Below are positions 33,590 to 45,406 of a DNA stretch of 64,000 bases, in pieces. Position numbers and translations under genes: made by a program. A model generated the notes under the pieces. It was not told where the DNA came from, did not search any database, and worked only from the letters and a program-made list of their open reading frames with translations. Origin of the DNA: Calliopum simillimum (taxonomy: Eukaryota > Arthropoda > Insecta > Diptera > Lauxaniidae). The stretch spans positions 156,226,492 through 156,290,491 of the forward strand of contig OX638368.1 of the NCBI GenBank assembly GCA_951812925.1, in the 5' to 3' direction. Every line of letters begins with the position of its first letter. The first letter of the stretch is position 1.

Positions 33590-36538
33590 TGGGCCATTTG
33601 TTGATAATTTTGTTGAGCTTTGATGAGTCGCCCCTTAATGTCATCCAATATGCATTTAATCATGCCTTTATCACACCTTAAAGACGCATTTGAAATAGCA
33701 AGACTACTTTACTGTCTGTCACTCCCCTGACATAACCAACTTTTTATTTACACAAATCAAAATGTTAAAGTCTTGCACCTTTATAACTGCGAAATAACTA
33801 CCCACATATTCAATTGAATTAATTAAAAACAATTGTAAGAACAATAAATTCCTAACCAAATGTACGCAAGCAATGTCCTTGCGACCAAAGTTGTTCACAC
33901 TCAGCTCAATTCAACCAAGCAACCAACCTCTATTGTTGGTGCTAAATTGAAAACGCTTTGAAGGCAACGACAAAAGAAATTTCTAAATAAATATGTAAGG
34001 ACACTTTTATTGAGGGGGATATAGAAAAAAAAACTCTAGACAACAACTAAAATAAATCCAAACCGTGGTAAAAGTAATGAAAATAGCTCAGAAAAATAGC
34101 AACAAAACTAAAGCAACAACAAAACTTTATCAAGTAAAAACCAGTTAGTTCCCCGCCGCACTCAAATTCTATCCGTCCATTCAGCAGTCAACAATTGTTT
34201 GATTTTTTCCTCTGTCTGCGTGTTATTCACATATGCTGAGCATTGTTTATTGTAGTGGTAGTAGAGGTATCTGCAAGTGTGTGTGTTTATATCTTGCTAC
34301 TCGTGCAACTTGAATCTAGCAGAAGCAACTAAAATTGGGCATGCACAAATTTTACGTATATGAAAGAAAATTCTGACAATGGGACAAACTATTGCAGTAA
34401 GGTAAACATGGGCTAAATTGAGATCAGTCATCTTCCGCGGTAACAAACTCCAATAACTCGAAATAACGAAATGTGACAAATTATATAAAATTGCTCTGCG
34501 ATAACCTAAATTACTTGATAACTTTCTGTTCCATAAAGTTCCAGACATGTTCAGTAACTCTAGATGAGTATTTCTTTTATAAAAAACGCATGTAACGCTT
34601 TGCCTTCAAATATACAGAACCGATTTTTATAATTTTTTCTTTAAAACATCAAATTTATGCTAAAGAAGAAACTGGAATGCTTATATTTTTGAGTTTTTAA
34701 AGCTAACAATACTTATTTTTAATATTCAATTTTTGTAAACAAAATTTCACACAAGCACAGAAACTTTCGTACTCTTTTTTATTGTTTATGTTAAGCTGCT
34801 TTACGAATGCTGCGTTGTTATTGTTTTCCTCTCATCTGTTTTAGCTCTCATCCATTTTAGAAATTTCAAAGCAGCGACACTTTTTTTTCGACACTTTGTA
34901 GCGGTAATTTTTTAGCGACACTTCGTCACATCTTGCCAGTTTCAAGAGGAAAGACTTCACAAAGGGAAAACATTTATGATGGACAACAAGCCTTACTAAA
35001 ATATTTCCTGGGACGCATAGTTCTTATTGTACTAATTTATATATTTAATAAATACAAATACAAATATACGCAAAAGTCGCAGAAGGTCACCCGAAGGCTT
35101 CATAGTCAAAACGAAGAATATCTAGATAAACTAGATAGATAGATAGATAGTTTAAAATTTCCTGGGACACCCGCAGATATTTTGACACATTATATTGTAA
35201 TTTCAATCACTAAGTTGTTTAAAGACAATACTTCTTCGGAAAATTTGCAGCAAGAACAATTTGTTTTTGATAATTCTTGCCATAGAAAAACCGTGGTTTT
35301 TTTTTAACAACGCACCAGTGATTTACGATTTTCCAACATGTGACGGTATTAAGTTTTCAGCAAGTGAATCCAGCCCTAAGTACAATTTGAAGAGTGGGGG
35401 AGGAATTTTATACCAAATGCCTTCCAAGAATATTTTAGAGGATTTCTTATGGTATTTAACTGATTTATACATATTTCCTAACAAATGCCAATACATCCTT
35501 CTATAGGAAATCTGATTGAATTAACAACCACCATATGTTGTTCATTCCTCAGTGATAATTTTATTCCACTGTGCCAACAATTGGTGGCCGTATGATGCCA
35601 AAGGATGAAGAGCAACAGGACGACACGAAATCCACTACAAGTAGTGTTACTAATATTTTTGTTACATTTGTAGTTGTTATACGCACACACACACATACAC
35701 ATTTTTTGTTTTTGTTGTGTTTTTTGCGCTTGTTTGTTTATTGGCCGATTGCTGGTTAATGGCCATGTTATTCTAGTTGTTGTTGTTGTTGTAGTTGCTG
35801 CTTTTATTGTTGCCAACATCGTCTATTGACGTTTGGTGGGCGCCGTCGTTACTCGTGTGCAAAACGTTTGGGAAATTTTTGCAGGTCTTGTCGTTATTTT
35901 TTATGCTTGGTCAATTTGTTGTTGTTGTTTTAGCATGTTAGTTTTAGTTTACACTATATATGCATGTATGTGTGTGTGATATGCAAACACTGGCACATGT
36001 ACCCTATGGGTGTATTTGTAAACACACCAACATAATGGCAAGTGTCAACTATCGTTAGTCTTTCTTTTTTTTCGTCTCCATTTTATTTTTTGTCATTCTA
36101 CACTTTAAATGAAACTTAGTGAAATTTGACGCAAATTCTGTAAAAAGAGGGCCAAGCTTCAGACGGAAACTAAAATTTACTCTGAAATGAGAGAAACATT
36201 GTTTTGTATGACTTAAATTGCTGAGAAAATATAGCATACATTTAACATTTCTTACACAGTTCTGTGTGACTCCCTTTTCACACAGCTTGTGAAATTTCAC
36301 ACAGTTTTATTAAGAGTGTAATTATTATTAATTTTCTTTTTGTAATTTTAGTTCAAGCTGTAGAAGAAATATTTTGTTATCTTTAGTTTTCTATTCATCT
36401 TTAACCCTTGAGTGTTAAGCGTACAAAAAAAAAAAATAAAGTAAAATCAAAAACTCACTACCGAAAAACCAAAACTCACTGAGCTGAAAAAGAACTGACT
36501 CTTCTCTTTCTCTTCATTTTCAGTTCTCTTTTTACTCA
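33590..36538. other. Intron, no gene seen
   Basis: AT-rich. GATA run at 35136-35149, CA run near 35686-35702, TTG triplets at 35775-35795 and 35918-35930. The frame at 34297-34548 has no recognised domain. Confidence 0.5.
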
Positions 36539-36965
36539 ATCTATATATTTATACGCAAAACAAAAATTTGTCCTACTTTTTTTACTATGTTTGAAATGGA
36601 GCACGACTTTGAATTATACACCAATAGAAAGGTATTTATGTGTAAATGTGCACAAAGTTAAAGTTTTTTTAATATGTTGCCCTTAAGCTTTCCAAAATTA
36701 AATACAAATTTTTCAATATTAACAACAACAAAATACACAGAGCTGAAAAGAGCATGCAGCATAAAGAGAAAGACAAAAAGCTGACTGGCACTGACTTCAT
36801 GTTTTTTGTTTTCTTTTCGTTTTACATTTGTCATTGTACCAGGGATGATAAATAAGCTTTTCTATTTTGTACCGAAAAGCAAAAAAAGCACTATAACTGT
36901 CTAAATAGTAGCAAAATTGATTAATACATTTGTGGTCAAGTTATGACCGTTGGGCGATTGTAGTA
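36539..36965 (+). repeat. Three-copy interspersed repeat, long form
   Basis: Same family and direction as 2251-2556, and inverse of 24730-25157. It begins AATCTATATATTTATACGC and ends TAATACATTTGTGGTCAAG with GACCGTTGGGCG. It has the internal GACTTCATGTTTTTTG to GCACTATAACTGTC segment. Confidence 0.75.
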
Positions 36966-38971
36966 TTAATAAATTTACAGTTAGAATCAGAAAAACTGAG
37001 CGGAGATAGTCCAGAATGAGGGCCCAATTACTTTTGTTCAAAGAGTTTATACAGAAAAACAGTAACTGAATGATATATGCAAAAAATGCCATGTAAGCTT
37101 TTTTTTAAATATTCGCTCTTGTTAGGTACCTGTATTCAATAGTTGAAATATCAAATTTTAATATAGTTTTGAGCCCCGGGACTTTGAATTGCACATTTTT
37201 CGGAGAGCCACTCAAATCTCCGATTCATTTCAAACTTTTGCGATGTATTTTTTATTGCACGCACTAAATTTAAGTAGGCTATCGGAGCTGGATTTTAAAT
37301 TCGTCATATAGCTTTTTTCAGACACGTCTCTGCCTTAAGTCTTGGTTTTGGACACTCAAAAACAGGGATCGCACTATTTAATCTTTCCATGCACACTCAT
37401 TTCAGGCTTTGGCATCCAGAAAAGGAAGTACCTTCTTGATAATTTGTCCGATTGTTTGCGATACGATCCAGATCATGCTGAATTATGATCAGAGGAGATG
37501 ACAATAAACGTCACATTTCGCATTGTTTTCAGAAGCGGCTAAAGTTAATGGCTCTGCTTGTAATCGGGTTTTCTGTTCAGTTAATTAGTCATTATAATAT
37601 TTATTTGATAAGGAATATTACATTTAGACTGAATCTGGTTAAAAACTTAATTCCTTACTAAGATCCCGACTCAAACAACGTAATGCAATCGTAAAATAGT
37701 TTTCATTAACAAATTTTGATAAGGAACTGTTCAGATGACTAGATAAATCGATTACCTAGTTTGAATGTTTTAAGAAATATTGAACTGTACTTAAACCAGA
37801 AAGTGATGGCTGTGTTAAGGTTTATTTCTGATCAGGGTCTTAACCTGATCTGCAATACCTTTTTTGACTTCAATTGTTTAATTTTTTTGCTCTAGCATGG
37901 TGTTTGTTGTTAAAACGGACCCATTAATGCCAACTGCGGGTCAGTCACTGCAACTAACGAACCAAACAATATACCTATAACTGCGCGGTGTTTACTCCCT
38001 GGTCTCTTATTTGCGCTTTGTATTTAAGGAATTCGCTAAAATACAAGGTATGTATGAGTGAAACATTCCATATCGTTTATTTACAATATTAAATTTTATA
38101 TTGAACTGTTGAAAATATGCACGGATGTACGCGCGCGCTGCATTTTTACGGCTGAAGGGGGTTGTATAATAAAAATTCCTTACCGTATTCAATTGAAAAA
38201 CAATTTTTTAATTTCCATTGAATTTTTCAACCTGCGCAGAAATATTCGCTTCAATTTTTCTTTTTTCTTTTGGGACCACGGAAACAAATGAAAATAGCCA
38301 AAAGGCAACATGACGTTACAACAACGAATTCTGCATGCCATCAGTATTGCAATTCAAGAAACTTTTCCTTCAAATGAAATAGTGGTGGTGGGATGGTAAA
38401 GTAAAAAAATTGATGATGTTTGGCTGGGATAATATTGGCAAGGTACGAGTACATGTAACAAACAAATGAATAGCGCGACGTCTGTGGGTTCAGTCCGTTT
38501 ATTTTGTGGTTAGCATACAACACAATTGGGAGGACAGTATAGTCTCACAGATTAATCCAAAAAAGTGGAGAACTACATATTTTCAAGAAACAATTTAGCT
38601 CGGAGTCAAAAAATCTGAAACAGTTTCAAAGATCGTTAAACTTTTGACAAATATGGCTCTTATATTATTATCTTCCACTTTTCCACATATAACTTGAAGC
38701 CTAGACGCGATCGTTTTCAGTTTCAGAATCAGCGAATTGAGATCTCATTCAAAATTGTTTTCTTACTATTTGTTGCTTTGTAATTCAGCTTTTCAAACAC
38801 CGTTAATATTCAATTTTTAAATGTTTTTCGCAAAAGAAAGATACTCTTTGTTTTGTGTAGGTAGCTATTCGTTTTCCTTCTATGCTACCCGAAACTATTA
38901 GATTGTTTATAGATTTTTTCGGATGTGCAATACAAAATTCTGAATCAGATCTCAATATCTTTTTTTTACTA
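36966..38971. other. Intron, no gene seen
   Basis: AT-rich unique sequence. GAGATCTCATTCAAAAT at 38738-38754 recurs directly at 39509-39525, outside the inverted repeat between them. No gene. Confidence 0.5.
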
Positions 38972-39480
38972 ATTTACGGTCGCTGATTTTGAATCTTGCA
39001 ACCGTTTTCCTCTCTCAGATCTGTGATCGAAGTAGTCCTTCCTTTAAAGTGCAGATAACAATATTTTCAGACATATAGCGCAGATCCAGGAAGTAGTGTA
39101 TTTAACTTTTGTCAACGGCATCGAATAGCCCTAAACTTTCTACTTAAAAAATATTAACTTTTTCAATTAGCTCACTACTTTCCGAGATAACACCGTTTGA
39201 AGTTAAGGCATTGCAAAATTGCCATGCAAAATTTTATACTAGATTTGTTAACCTTTACTTCAATGACTGGTATTAAAGACAGTAATGAACAAATTGGAAA
39301 AGTAAAAGTTAAAGTTTAAAGAGGAAAATCAGGGCTATTTGATGGAAAAATGGAACTACACTACTTCCTGGATGTACGCCAAATGTCTAAAAGAAAGAAG
39401 TTCTGCACTTTAAAGCAAGGATAACTCAAATCGCAGACCTGATAGAAAAAAAACAGTTGCTGGATTAGGAATAAGCGACT
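38972..39480. repeat. Fold-back repeat with arms of about 200 bp
   Basis: The left arm includes CTTTAAAGTGCAGATAACA, GCGCAGATCCAGGAAGTAGT and GAATAGCCCT. The right arm has the inverse: GGGCTATTTGATGG, CTACTTCCTGGATGTACGCC and GCACTTTAAAGCAAGG. The arms are diverged, so the copy is old. Non-coding. Confidence 0.7.
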
Positions 39481-39784
39481 ACCCTGAATTAGTCAAAATA
39501 AGCTATCGAGATCTCATTCAAAATGTTTTCTCCTCAATTTGTTGCACTGTGTAATCGATGCTTCCCACATCGAAACAAAAATTACTTTGTTTCCGAAAAT
39601 CCCAATACGTGGGCTTCAATATATATTTCTGGCCTAGGCAACACTAATGTCAATAGCTAAAATCTGGCTACACCATAATAAAGTTTGACATTTTTTAGCA
39701 TAAACGTACTCACATCGTTTTGATGTACAAGTGCTATTTGTTTTGTTTACAGTGAGTTAAGAAAATTAATTTTTCCATTGATAA

Positions 39785-39948
39785 CACAGGCCCACAAAAA
39801 AAAAAAGTACCATGCGCGAAAGATCAGACAACCTGAACTTCATGTTTTCGGGGTCGCTGAATCCGAATATGGTGCCAGCGACCCCGAAAACATAAAGTTC
39901 AGGTGGTCTGATCTTTCGCGCATGGTACTTTTTTTTTGTGGGCCTGTG
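39785..39948. mobile_element. 164-bp near-perfect hairpin inserted in the mariner element
   Basis: The left arm starts CACAGGCCCAC, has an A run, GTACCATGCGCGAAAGATCA and ATGTTTTCGGGGTCGCTG. The right arm is its inverse, ending GTGGGCCTGTG. Arms are about 74 bp and the loop about 16 bp. The sister mariner copies read straight across this position, so it is a later insertion. A related GCGACCTCGAAAACATAAAG word occurs at 57925-57944. Confidence 0.85.
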
Positions 39949-39988
39949 GTATTTAAGCGATTGATAAACTATGGGGTTTCCAACGAGA

Positions 39989-40207
39989 TTAAACGTTTTT
40001 GACAACTAAGTTTTCACCTTCACGGAATTCGTCTTTGAGCGAGCGTCGGCCACGATTGAATTCATTAAACCAGTTTTTCACAGTGCTATGGGATGGTGCT
40101 TCATCGCCATACAAAGATTTAAGTTCATCGATGCACTCTTGTCGTGATAATCCACGTCGAAAGTTTTGAAAAATGATCACACGAAAATGTTCACGAGTTA
40201 ATTCCAT
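39989..40207 (-). pseudogene. Mariner transposase N-terminal fragment
   Basis: From the ATG at 40207: MELTREHFRVIIFQNFRRGL, SRQECIDELKSLYGDEAPSH, STVKNWFNEFNRGRRSLKDE, then FREGENLVVKNV and stop (72 codons). This is the HTH DNA-binding head of a mariner transposase (family knowledge). After REG the frame jumps to SRWKPHSLSIA, so about 60 codons plus the whole catalytic domain are missing. Confidence 0.85.
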
Positions 40208-40384
40208 TTTTTTCCCCAAACTGATTTTTTCAAGTCACTGTAAACAACACAAATGATGATCGTACGTCAAAACGTTCTGAGTACGTTTATGCTAAAAAAT
40301 GTCAAACTTTATTATGGTGTAGCCAGATTTTAGCTATTGACATTAGTGTTGCCTAGGCCTGAAATATATATAGCAGCCTACGTA

Positions 40385-43317
40385 GCTCGTTGGCAGCTCT
40401 TTCTTTAAGAAATAACAAATATTGCTGCTTATTTTTTTAGGTTTTTTTTTTTTTCAATCAGTGTTGCCGCTTTTTGAACAAAACAAAAATTTGTTTCTTT
40501 TTAATTAGCACAAAATGTTCTTTGTTGAGCTTACAGCACTCACGATACACATTGTTGATGAAAAATTTTGCAATGGGAAATATGCAACAGTGCGACCATA
40601 CATATCGCTCATTTACTATAAAACTGTCACAACCCAAAAAAATAGCAAGAGCGTAGCATTCTTAGTCGCTGAAATTTTTGAAATAGTGAAAAATTTTGAG
40701 TTGTGACGTTATTGCTGAAAACGCAAAGCCATGCTCTTTGGTTTCTTTTTCAAGAATATAGTAATATTTTATGAAATGAACCTTGTTGATGATATTCATC
40801 AAGAAAATCATATCGATAGCATCTTTACTGAATGAATTTTGACTTATGACAGTCTTGCAGCAAACAAGCGTTATGTAGATAAAGTAAGGTAAGTGAATTA
40901 CAGCGTTGACGAAACAACAATGGCAGCTCAATAAAGCAGCAGCAGGAGCAACAGCAATCGAAGTATAACAATCAGGAGAGAGAGAAAAATGCACTGCAGA
41001 AATAAAAATAGAAGGAATAATGACGATGAACACCACAAAATTGAATAAAAAAGAGCAAATTGGGTTACTTTTTATACGGTGACCATGTTGTTGCATTTTC
41101 AACATCTCATAACTGAAAGCGCACTTATAAGCTAACTATGGCCAGTGGAACAAATGCGTTAGGGAAATGGTTGCTCAACATTTGATTAGAGGAAAGCTTG
41201 CCAATTCCGGAACTAATTAAAACACATTCAATGTACTTAGTTGAATAAACCCACAGGCCAAGCTTGACACCACTTGCCATCATCACCCTATAAAATTCGA
41301 CAAGAAGCAATTTTTCAATATTTGCGTTACTCTTTTGTGTTAAATAAAATCCATTGTTCATGGCGCTACGATAATTATAAATATAGCGTTGATATCGTGT
41401 CGTTATGAACCTATGCACACCCACTCAATACACCAACCCCCCCCCCACCTCCCTCAAACAATCATCCATCCATTTATCGAACCACAAATTTGTTTCTGCG
41501 AGGTTTTCATGAAATTTTGTAATAATTAACAATTTCACATTTTTGCCATGGTCAGCAAACATTATATGGACGATGGGGATGGGGACGGCTAAAAATAAGT
41601 AGCCAGAGCATAAAGGCATAGTAGGTATATTGTTTTTGGCTGCCTGCATTATTGACGTTTTTAATGATGTTTATTAGTTGCTTTTAATGGCTAATTGGAG
41701 GTCTCGTATAGTTCAACCAAACGAATTGTGTTGTAAAATGAAGAGCATCTCGTTCGTTATACAAAAATGCGTTGTGTATTTAACCCCAGTTGGAGGGGGC
41801 GGGAGGGGGGTGCAACTAAGTTTATTTATTCCCAAAGAAAAGTTAACAAATGAATTGTTTGCTTTTAGGTGTATGGCATAATAATTTTGAGGTTGACTGA
41901 TTTTAATTACGCAAATTCTTTACATGAATTTGGTTTCGTGTACAAAACTTTTCGTTTATGCTAACAAGCATAATTCAGTGGTCTCGGAAAATGGTATGTT
42001 TGAAAATGCCTTTGCCAAAGTAAGTTTCATCTGAAATACTGTTTTTGGTTTTAGTTCTTTGTTTTCTTGCTTTGAACTGATAAAACAGGTTCTTCTTTCT
42101 AAAAATTAAAACTTTAAAAAAAGGGCTACATGTTTTATGACGTTTCCAGAAATGAAAACTGAAAAAGTGTACCTTGTGACATAACGATACTCAGATATAA
42201 ATTTTTATCAGTGTCTCGCTTACTAGGGAGTAGAAAATTGGATAACAATTGTATGTTCCTTGCACTTTAGTCACTTTAGTATAGAGTATGAGAGCGCCAT
42301 CTTGTGTTAAACGAATTATCACAGTACAGTACGAAACAAGAGCAGAACGAACATTGATTTTTTTAGAACTCAACGGAAGAATAGCAGAATGTGCTTAACG
42401 CCTTAGCTATTGCTAAAACTATAGAGAATGTTCGTACATATGCAGCAGAAACTGAGGATATTTGGAAGGTTTCAACTATCATCGGTACATGTAAGATTAG
42501 AGTTCGAAACTTAATATTTTTTGAACAGTTTTCATTAATTTTCGGATTCTGGTTTAAGTTTGAGGCAGCTTAAAATCATTTAATGTTTTAAGTATTTTCC
42601 TATATTGAAAGATTGACTAAAAGTTAAATATAGTATGCTTGAAAAGTTCATTTGGATGTCGGCAAATTCGTCTGTTGACAATTGACCTATGGAGGGTCCC
42701 GAAACTACTTAGTATCGCAAACCGGCCTTTCAATAAATTTTTTACGAACAGTAAGCTGAAACCACAATGTCATCTGATCCATCCTTATTGGTAGCAAATA
42801 AAAAGATTTCCTGTTTATTTATATAGTAGTAGAATTAAGATTTCGATAGTACAAACTTACAAAAATAGCACAACAAACAGAAACAGAATCATTTACTTCA
42901 GAAGTATTTGCCGTTGGAGAATCCGATTCCACACGCATCTTTATCAGATTTACGAGATATCCTCATATAAATGTATAAAAGATTTCGTAATTTTTTTATA
43001 AACTGGAATTTTAAGCCATAAAAACTGTTATGGGAGTTGAAGAAACTACGTAGTATACTTCACCAAAACGCATCTCAAAATTTAAAAATATGTATATTAG
43101 GTCGGGTCAATTTGTTCGGGAGGAAAAAAATTGACAAGGAGTACAGCAACAAAATAACCTATGGAAAAATCTATAAATTTTTGCACAAGAAACCATGGGT
43201 CTATCTATTTTTTCTCCGAAATATCATATTGATATCTTGACATTAGTGGAACTTTTTGATTGCACCTTTATGTAAGTAATTGATAACAGCACAACAATGA
43301 TTTTGTTGCATGGCAAG
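40385..43317. other. Intron, no gene seen
   Basis: AT-rich. The 147-codon minus frame at 40662-41105 is hydrophobic but matches nothing I know and has no start or splice context; I treat it as chance. A G-rich run lies at 41790-41812 and a C run at 41439-41447. Confidence 0.45.
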
Positions 43318-43912
43318 CTGAAGGTATTGTAATTTCTGAAGGAACTTTCTGCGTAGAACCCAAATTCGAGGTCAAAATTGACCCATCAGCTCTAGATTTT
43401 GAGATATTTGCGGTTAAAACACGAACGCGACCATTTTTGAGGTTCGATGCAGACTGCTCTTTATCTTATTTTTTTTTTTTTCTAAATTGATCATGTAATG
43501 CTCCTTTTTTTTTCTTTAGCAGGAGCTCTTGGAAAATGTCGTACAATGCTTCCTTCAAAAGTTATGGTTGATTTAAAAGGACATCACGACACCTATAGGC
43601 TGTTTCAGCTTAGTCGTAAATATCATTTTAAATCGAAAATAACTTTTGAAGGAAGCATCGTACAACACTTTTCAAAAGCTCATTTTGAAAACATAGACTA
43701 GAACTTTTTGATGAATTAGGTAAGAAAAATAAAAAAAAGATTTGTGCAGTCTGCATCTAACTTCAGAAACAACCGGATTCGTGTTTTCAATCTCAAATAT
43801 CTCAAAATCTAGAATTGATGGGCCAATTCTGTCCTCGAATTTGGTTTCTACGCAGAAAAAATTTATAAAAAAACTACCCTTCAACTATTACAAATCCACT
43901 GCTTGATGTGCA
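43318..43912. mobile_element. Fold-back element with a palindrome at its centre
   Basis: Outer arms: CTGCGTAGAACCCAAATTCG, CTAGATTTTGAGATATTTG and GATGCAGACTGC on the left; GCAGTCTGCATC, CAAATATCTCAAAATCTAG and CGAATTTGGTTTCTACGCAG on the right, about 150 bp each. Inner palindrome 43525-43681: GTCGTACAATGCTTCCTTCA pairs with TGAAGGAAGCATCGTACAAC. Non-coding. Confidence 0.8.
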
Positions 43913-44143
43913 GTGAAATGAAGGAATAGTTTGGCGGAAAGGGATTGAACAATCGTTTTGTTCAACTGATTTCCAAAGGGTTTTCGTCAACATTTAGAAG
44001 AATTTTAAAACAAATACTTAGAAGTTACAGGCCTTGATAATTTTTTAGTTATGAAGTTCTTAAATAACTCACATTTAATTATGGCTAGCAAGAATCAAGA
44101 TACTGAAAAAGCATAGATAAACACAATTTAATTTCAAACTTAC

Positions 44144-44264
44144 CAACTCCTCCCAGTACAGTGCCTGAATCCAATTTGGCTTTTTTTGTTGCTAAATCCT
44201 GATTATTATTGTCGGATGCTGGAGCCATAATTGCTGCTTGACTTAAAAGCTCGTCGCTTCCTCG
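44144..44264 (-). CDS. heph: heph (PTB) upstream coding exon, N-terminal linker and nuclear-signal region
   Basis: Minus-strand translation starts RGSDELLSQAAIMAPASDNN, continues NQDLATKKAKLDSGTVLGGV and ends in the first base of a glycine codon. This is the N-terminal region of PTB: vertebrate PTBP1 has KRGSDELF at the matching place, and the KKAK cluster fits a basic nuclear-import signal. The acceptor is CTCTCTTTGCAG ending at 44265 and the donor is GTTG|GTAAGT at 44144/44143. The length of 121 bases is phase 0 in and phase 1 out. Joining it to the exon at 13522 restores GTVLGGVGKPSKVIHLRN without a frame break. An internal ATG (IMAPASD) could start a shorter isoform. The exon carrying the usual upstream start codon was not identified with certainty. 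Confidence 0.91.
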
Positions 44265-44304
44265 CTGCAAAGAGAGAAAAAGAAGAAAAAAAAGGAAAAC
44301 GAGT
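44265..44304 (-). promoter_or_regulatory. CU-rich polypyrimidine tract before the upstream heph exon
   Basis: The transcript strand reads a run of T and C ending in TTCTTCTTTTTCTCTCTTTG and then CAG. It contains TCTT and TCTCTC motifs typical of PTB sites. It functions as the polypyrimidine tract of this acceptor; a role in autoregulation is inference. Confidence 0.6.
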
Positions 44305-45402
44305 TTTAGTAAATAAATAAATAATTAAATGCGTTAAATCTTCAACTTAGCGTTTAAACATAGAAAATTAAATGGGGAGCCAAAAATAAAAAAAAGTAAG
44401 AAAAATAGTAGCAAAAAATTTGAACTGGAAAAAAGTATTATTGTTGAACAAACACAAATAAGTAATTGTAAAATATATACGTTTGCATAGAGTATGAAAA
44501 GATTTTATGCTTTTATAACGATGAGAATAAATACCGCAAAGCATAACATAAAAGTAGCAAAAAATAAATAAATGAAAAAAGTAGGTAGGTACACACAAGA
44601 AAGTGGAGTATTTAGCGATGCGCAAAATATGCACACAAAAAGAGAGGGAATAATTGTACTCAAAAAAAGGACTTCAATCGAGCGTTTCTCAAAAACAACA
44701 AAAAAAAAAAAATTAAGGATTATCCTTTGCTGTTTTACACTAAAAGATTTCGTAGCAGAAAAAGCGACACTGTCGAGCGTCATGCAAAGAGTTTACACCT
44801 TTAACTGCGTTATAATCAATAAAAAATACTTGTCCGAAATAACTAATCATAAAACTGTAATAATCATGGACGAACTACGAATATGCACTGAAATAGTTTG
44901 GAATAAAATAGTAGTATTTAAATGAAATATGAAATCACGTCTATCCAATTTCAGTCCAAAACTAATATAACTGAATGAAAATTGTCATTATTTATGTTTA
45001 CTTTGACACATAATTAGGGTGCATGTAATTGACACTAAAAAAAATAAATCGTTAAATCCTTTGAGTATTGAAAGGTAAAAAACAACATTGACTGTACAAT
45101 TTTTCCGGTTTATTTTTTTAGCCACTTTTTTCACTTCATCATCACTTTACCATTGCTTCCTCAATCATAACATATGTTACATATGGTATAGGAAATCTAT
45201 GAAATTTAGTTTTTATAATTTTCATACCCCTACTAGGGATATAAATTTTCGAGCTTTTACTGATCCCGGGATTTCGGGGCTTTTGAAACGCAATCCCCGG
45301 ATCAATCAAAAGTCTTAAAAAAAACGAATGTTTTTAAAACAATAAGTGTACATCATTTTCAATGAGATCAATTAAATTCAAATGGAAATGTATGTATCGC
45401 CT
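44265..45402 (-). other. heph: Upstream heph intron or 5' region, no gene seen
   Basis: This continues to the window end as intron or 5' non-coding sequence. This stretch is AT-rich with A runs (44699-44711). The 92- and 117-codon frames on opposite strands at 44505-44925 overlap each other and have no domain. Confidence 0.5.
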
Positions 45403-45406
45403 TTAA

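Larger units (their letters stand above)
39608..40382 (-). mobile_element. Mariner-derived non-autonomous element carrying a nested hairpin, 775 bp
   Basis: It is flanked by TA at 39606-39607 and 40383-40384. The ends are CGTGGGCTTCAATATATATT and, inverted, CGTAGGCTGCTATATATATT. It has the same long terminal repeats as 32153-32765. It carries the transposase start on the minus strand and the same 3' deletion endpoint (PHSLSIA then stop) as 47581-48301. A 164-bp hairpin is inserted at 39785-39948. Confidence 0.88.
13523..44143 (-). other. heph: 30.6 kb heph intron between the two coding exons
   Basis: It is bounded by a GTAAGT donor at 44143 and a CAAG acceptor ending at 13523, phase 1. The space is filled with AT-rich unique sequence and repeats: mariner-derived elements, SINE-like units, a LINE fragment, TTAA-flanked elements and fold-backs. 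No open frame inside it looks like a host gene; the frames of 60-150 codons are low-complexity or repeat-derived. Confidence 0.88.

Noticed and set aside
36401..36420. TTAACCCTTGAGTGTTAAG as a TTAA element end
   Set aside because: No second end; may be chance.
40662..41105. 147-codon minus frame, hydrophobic
   Set aside because: No recognised motif, no convincing context, and composition of translated AT-rich intron; chance is the simpler explanation.
45230..45310. GATCCCGGGATTTCGGGG/CCCCGG sequence as a retrotransposon LTR edge
   Set aside because: Short, unpaired with any second LTR, and no primer-binding site or gag/pol nearby.
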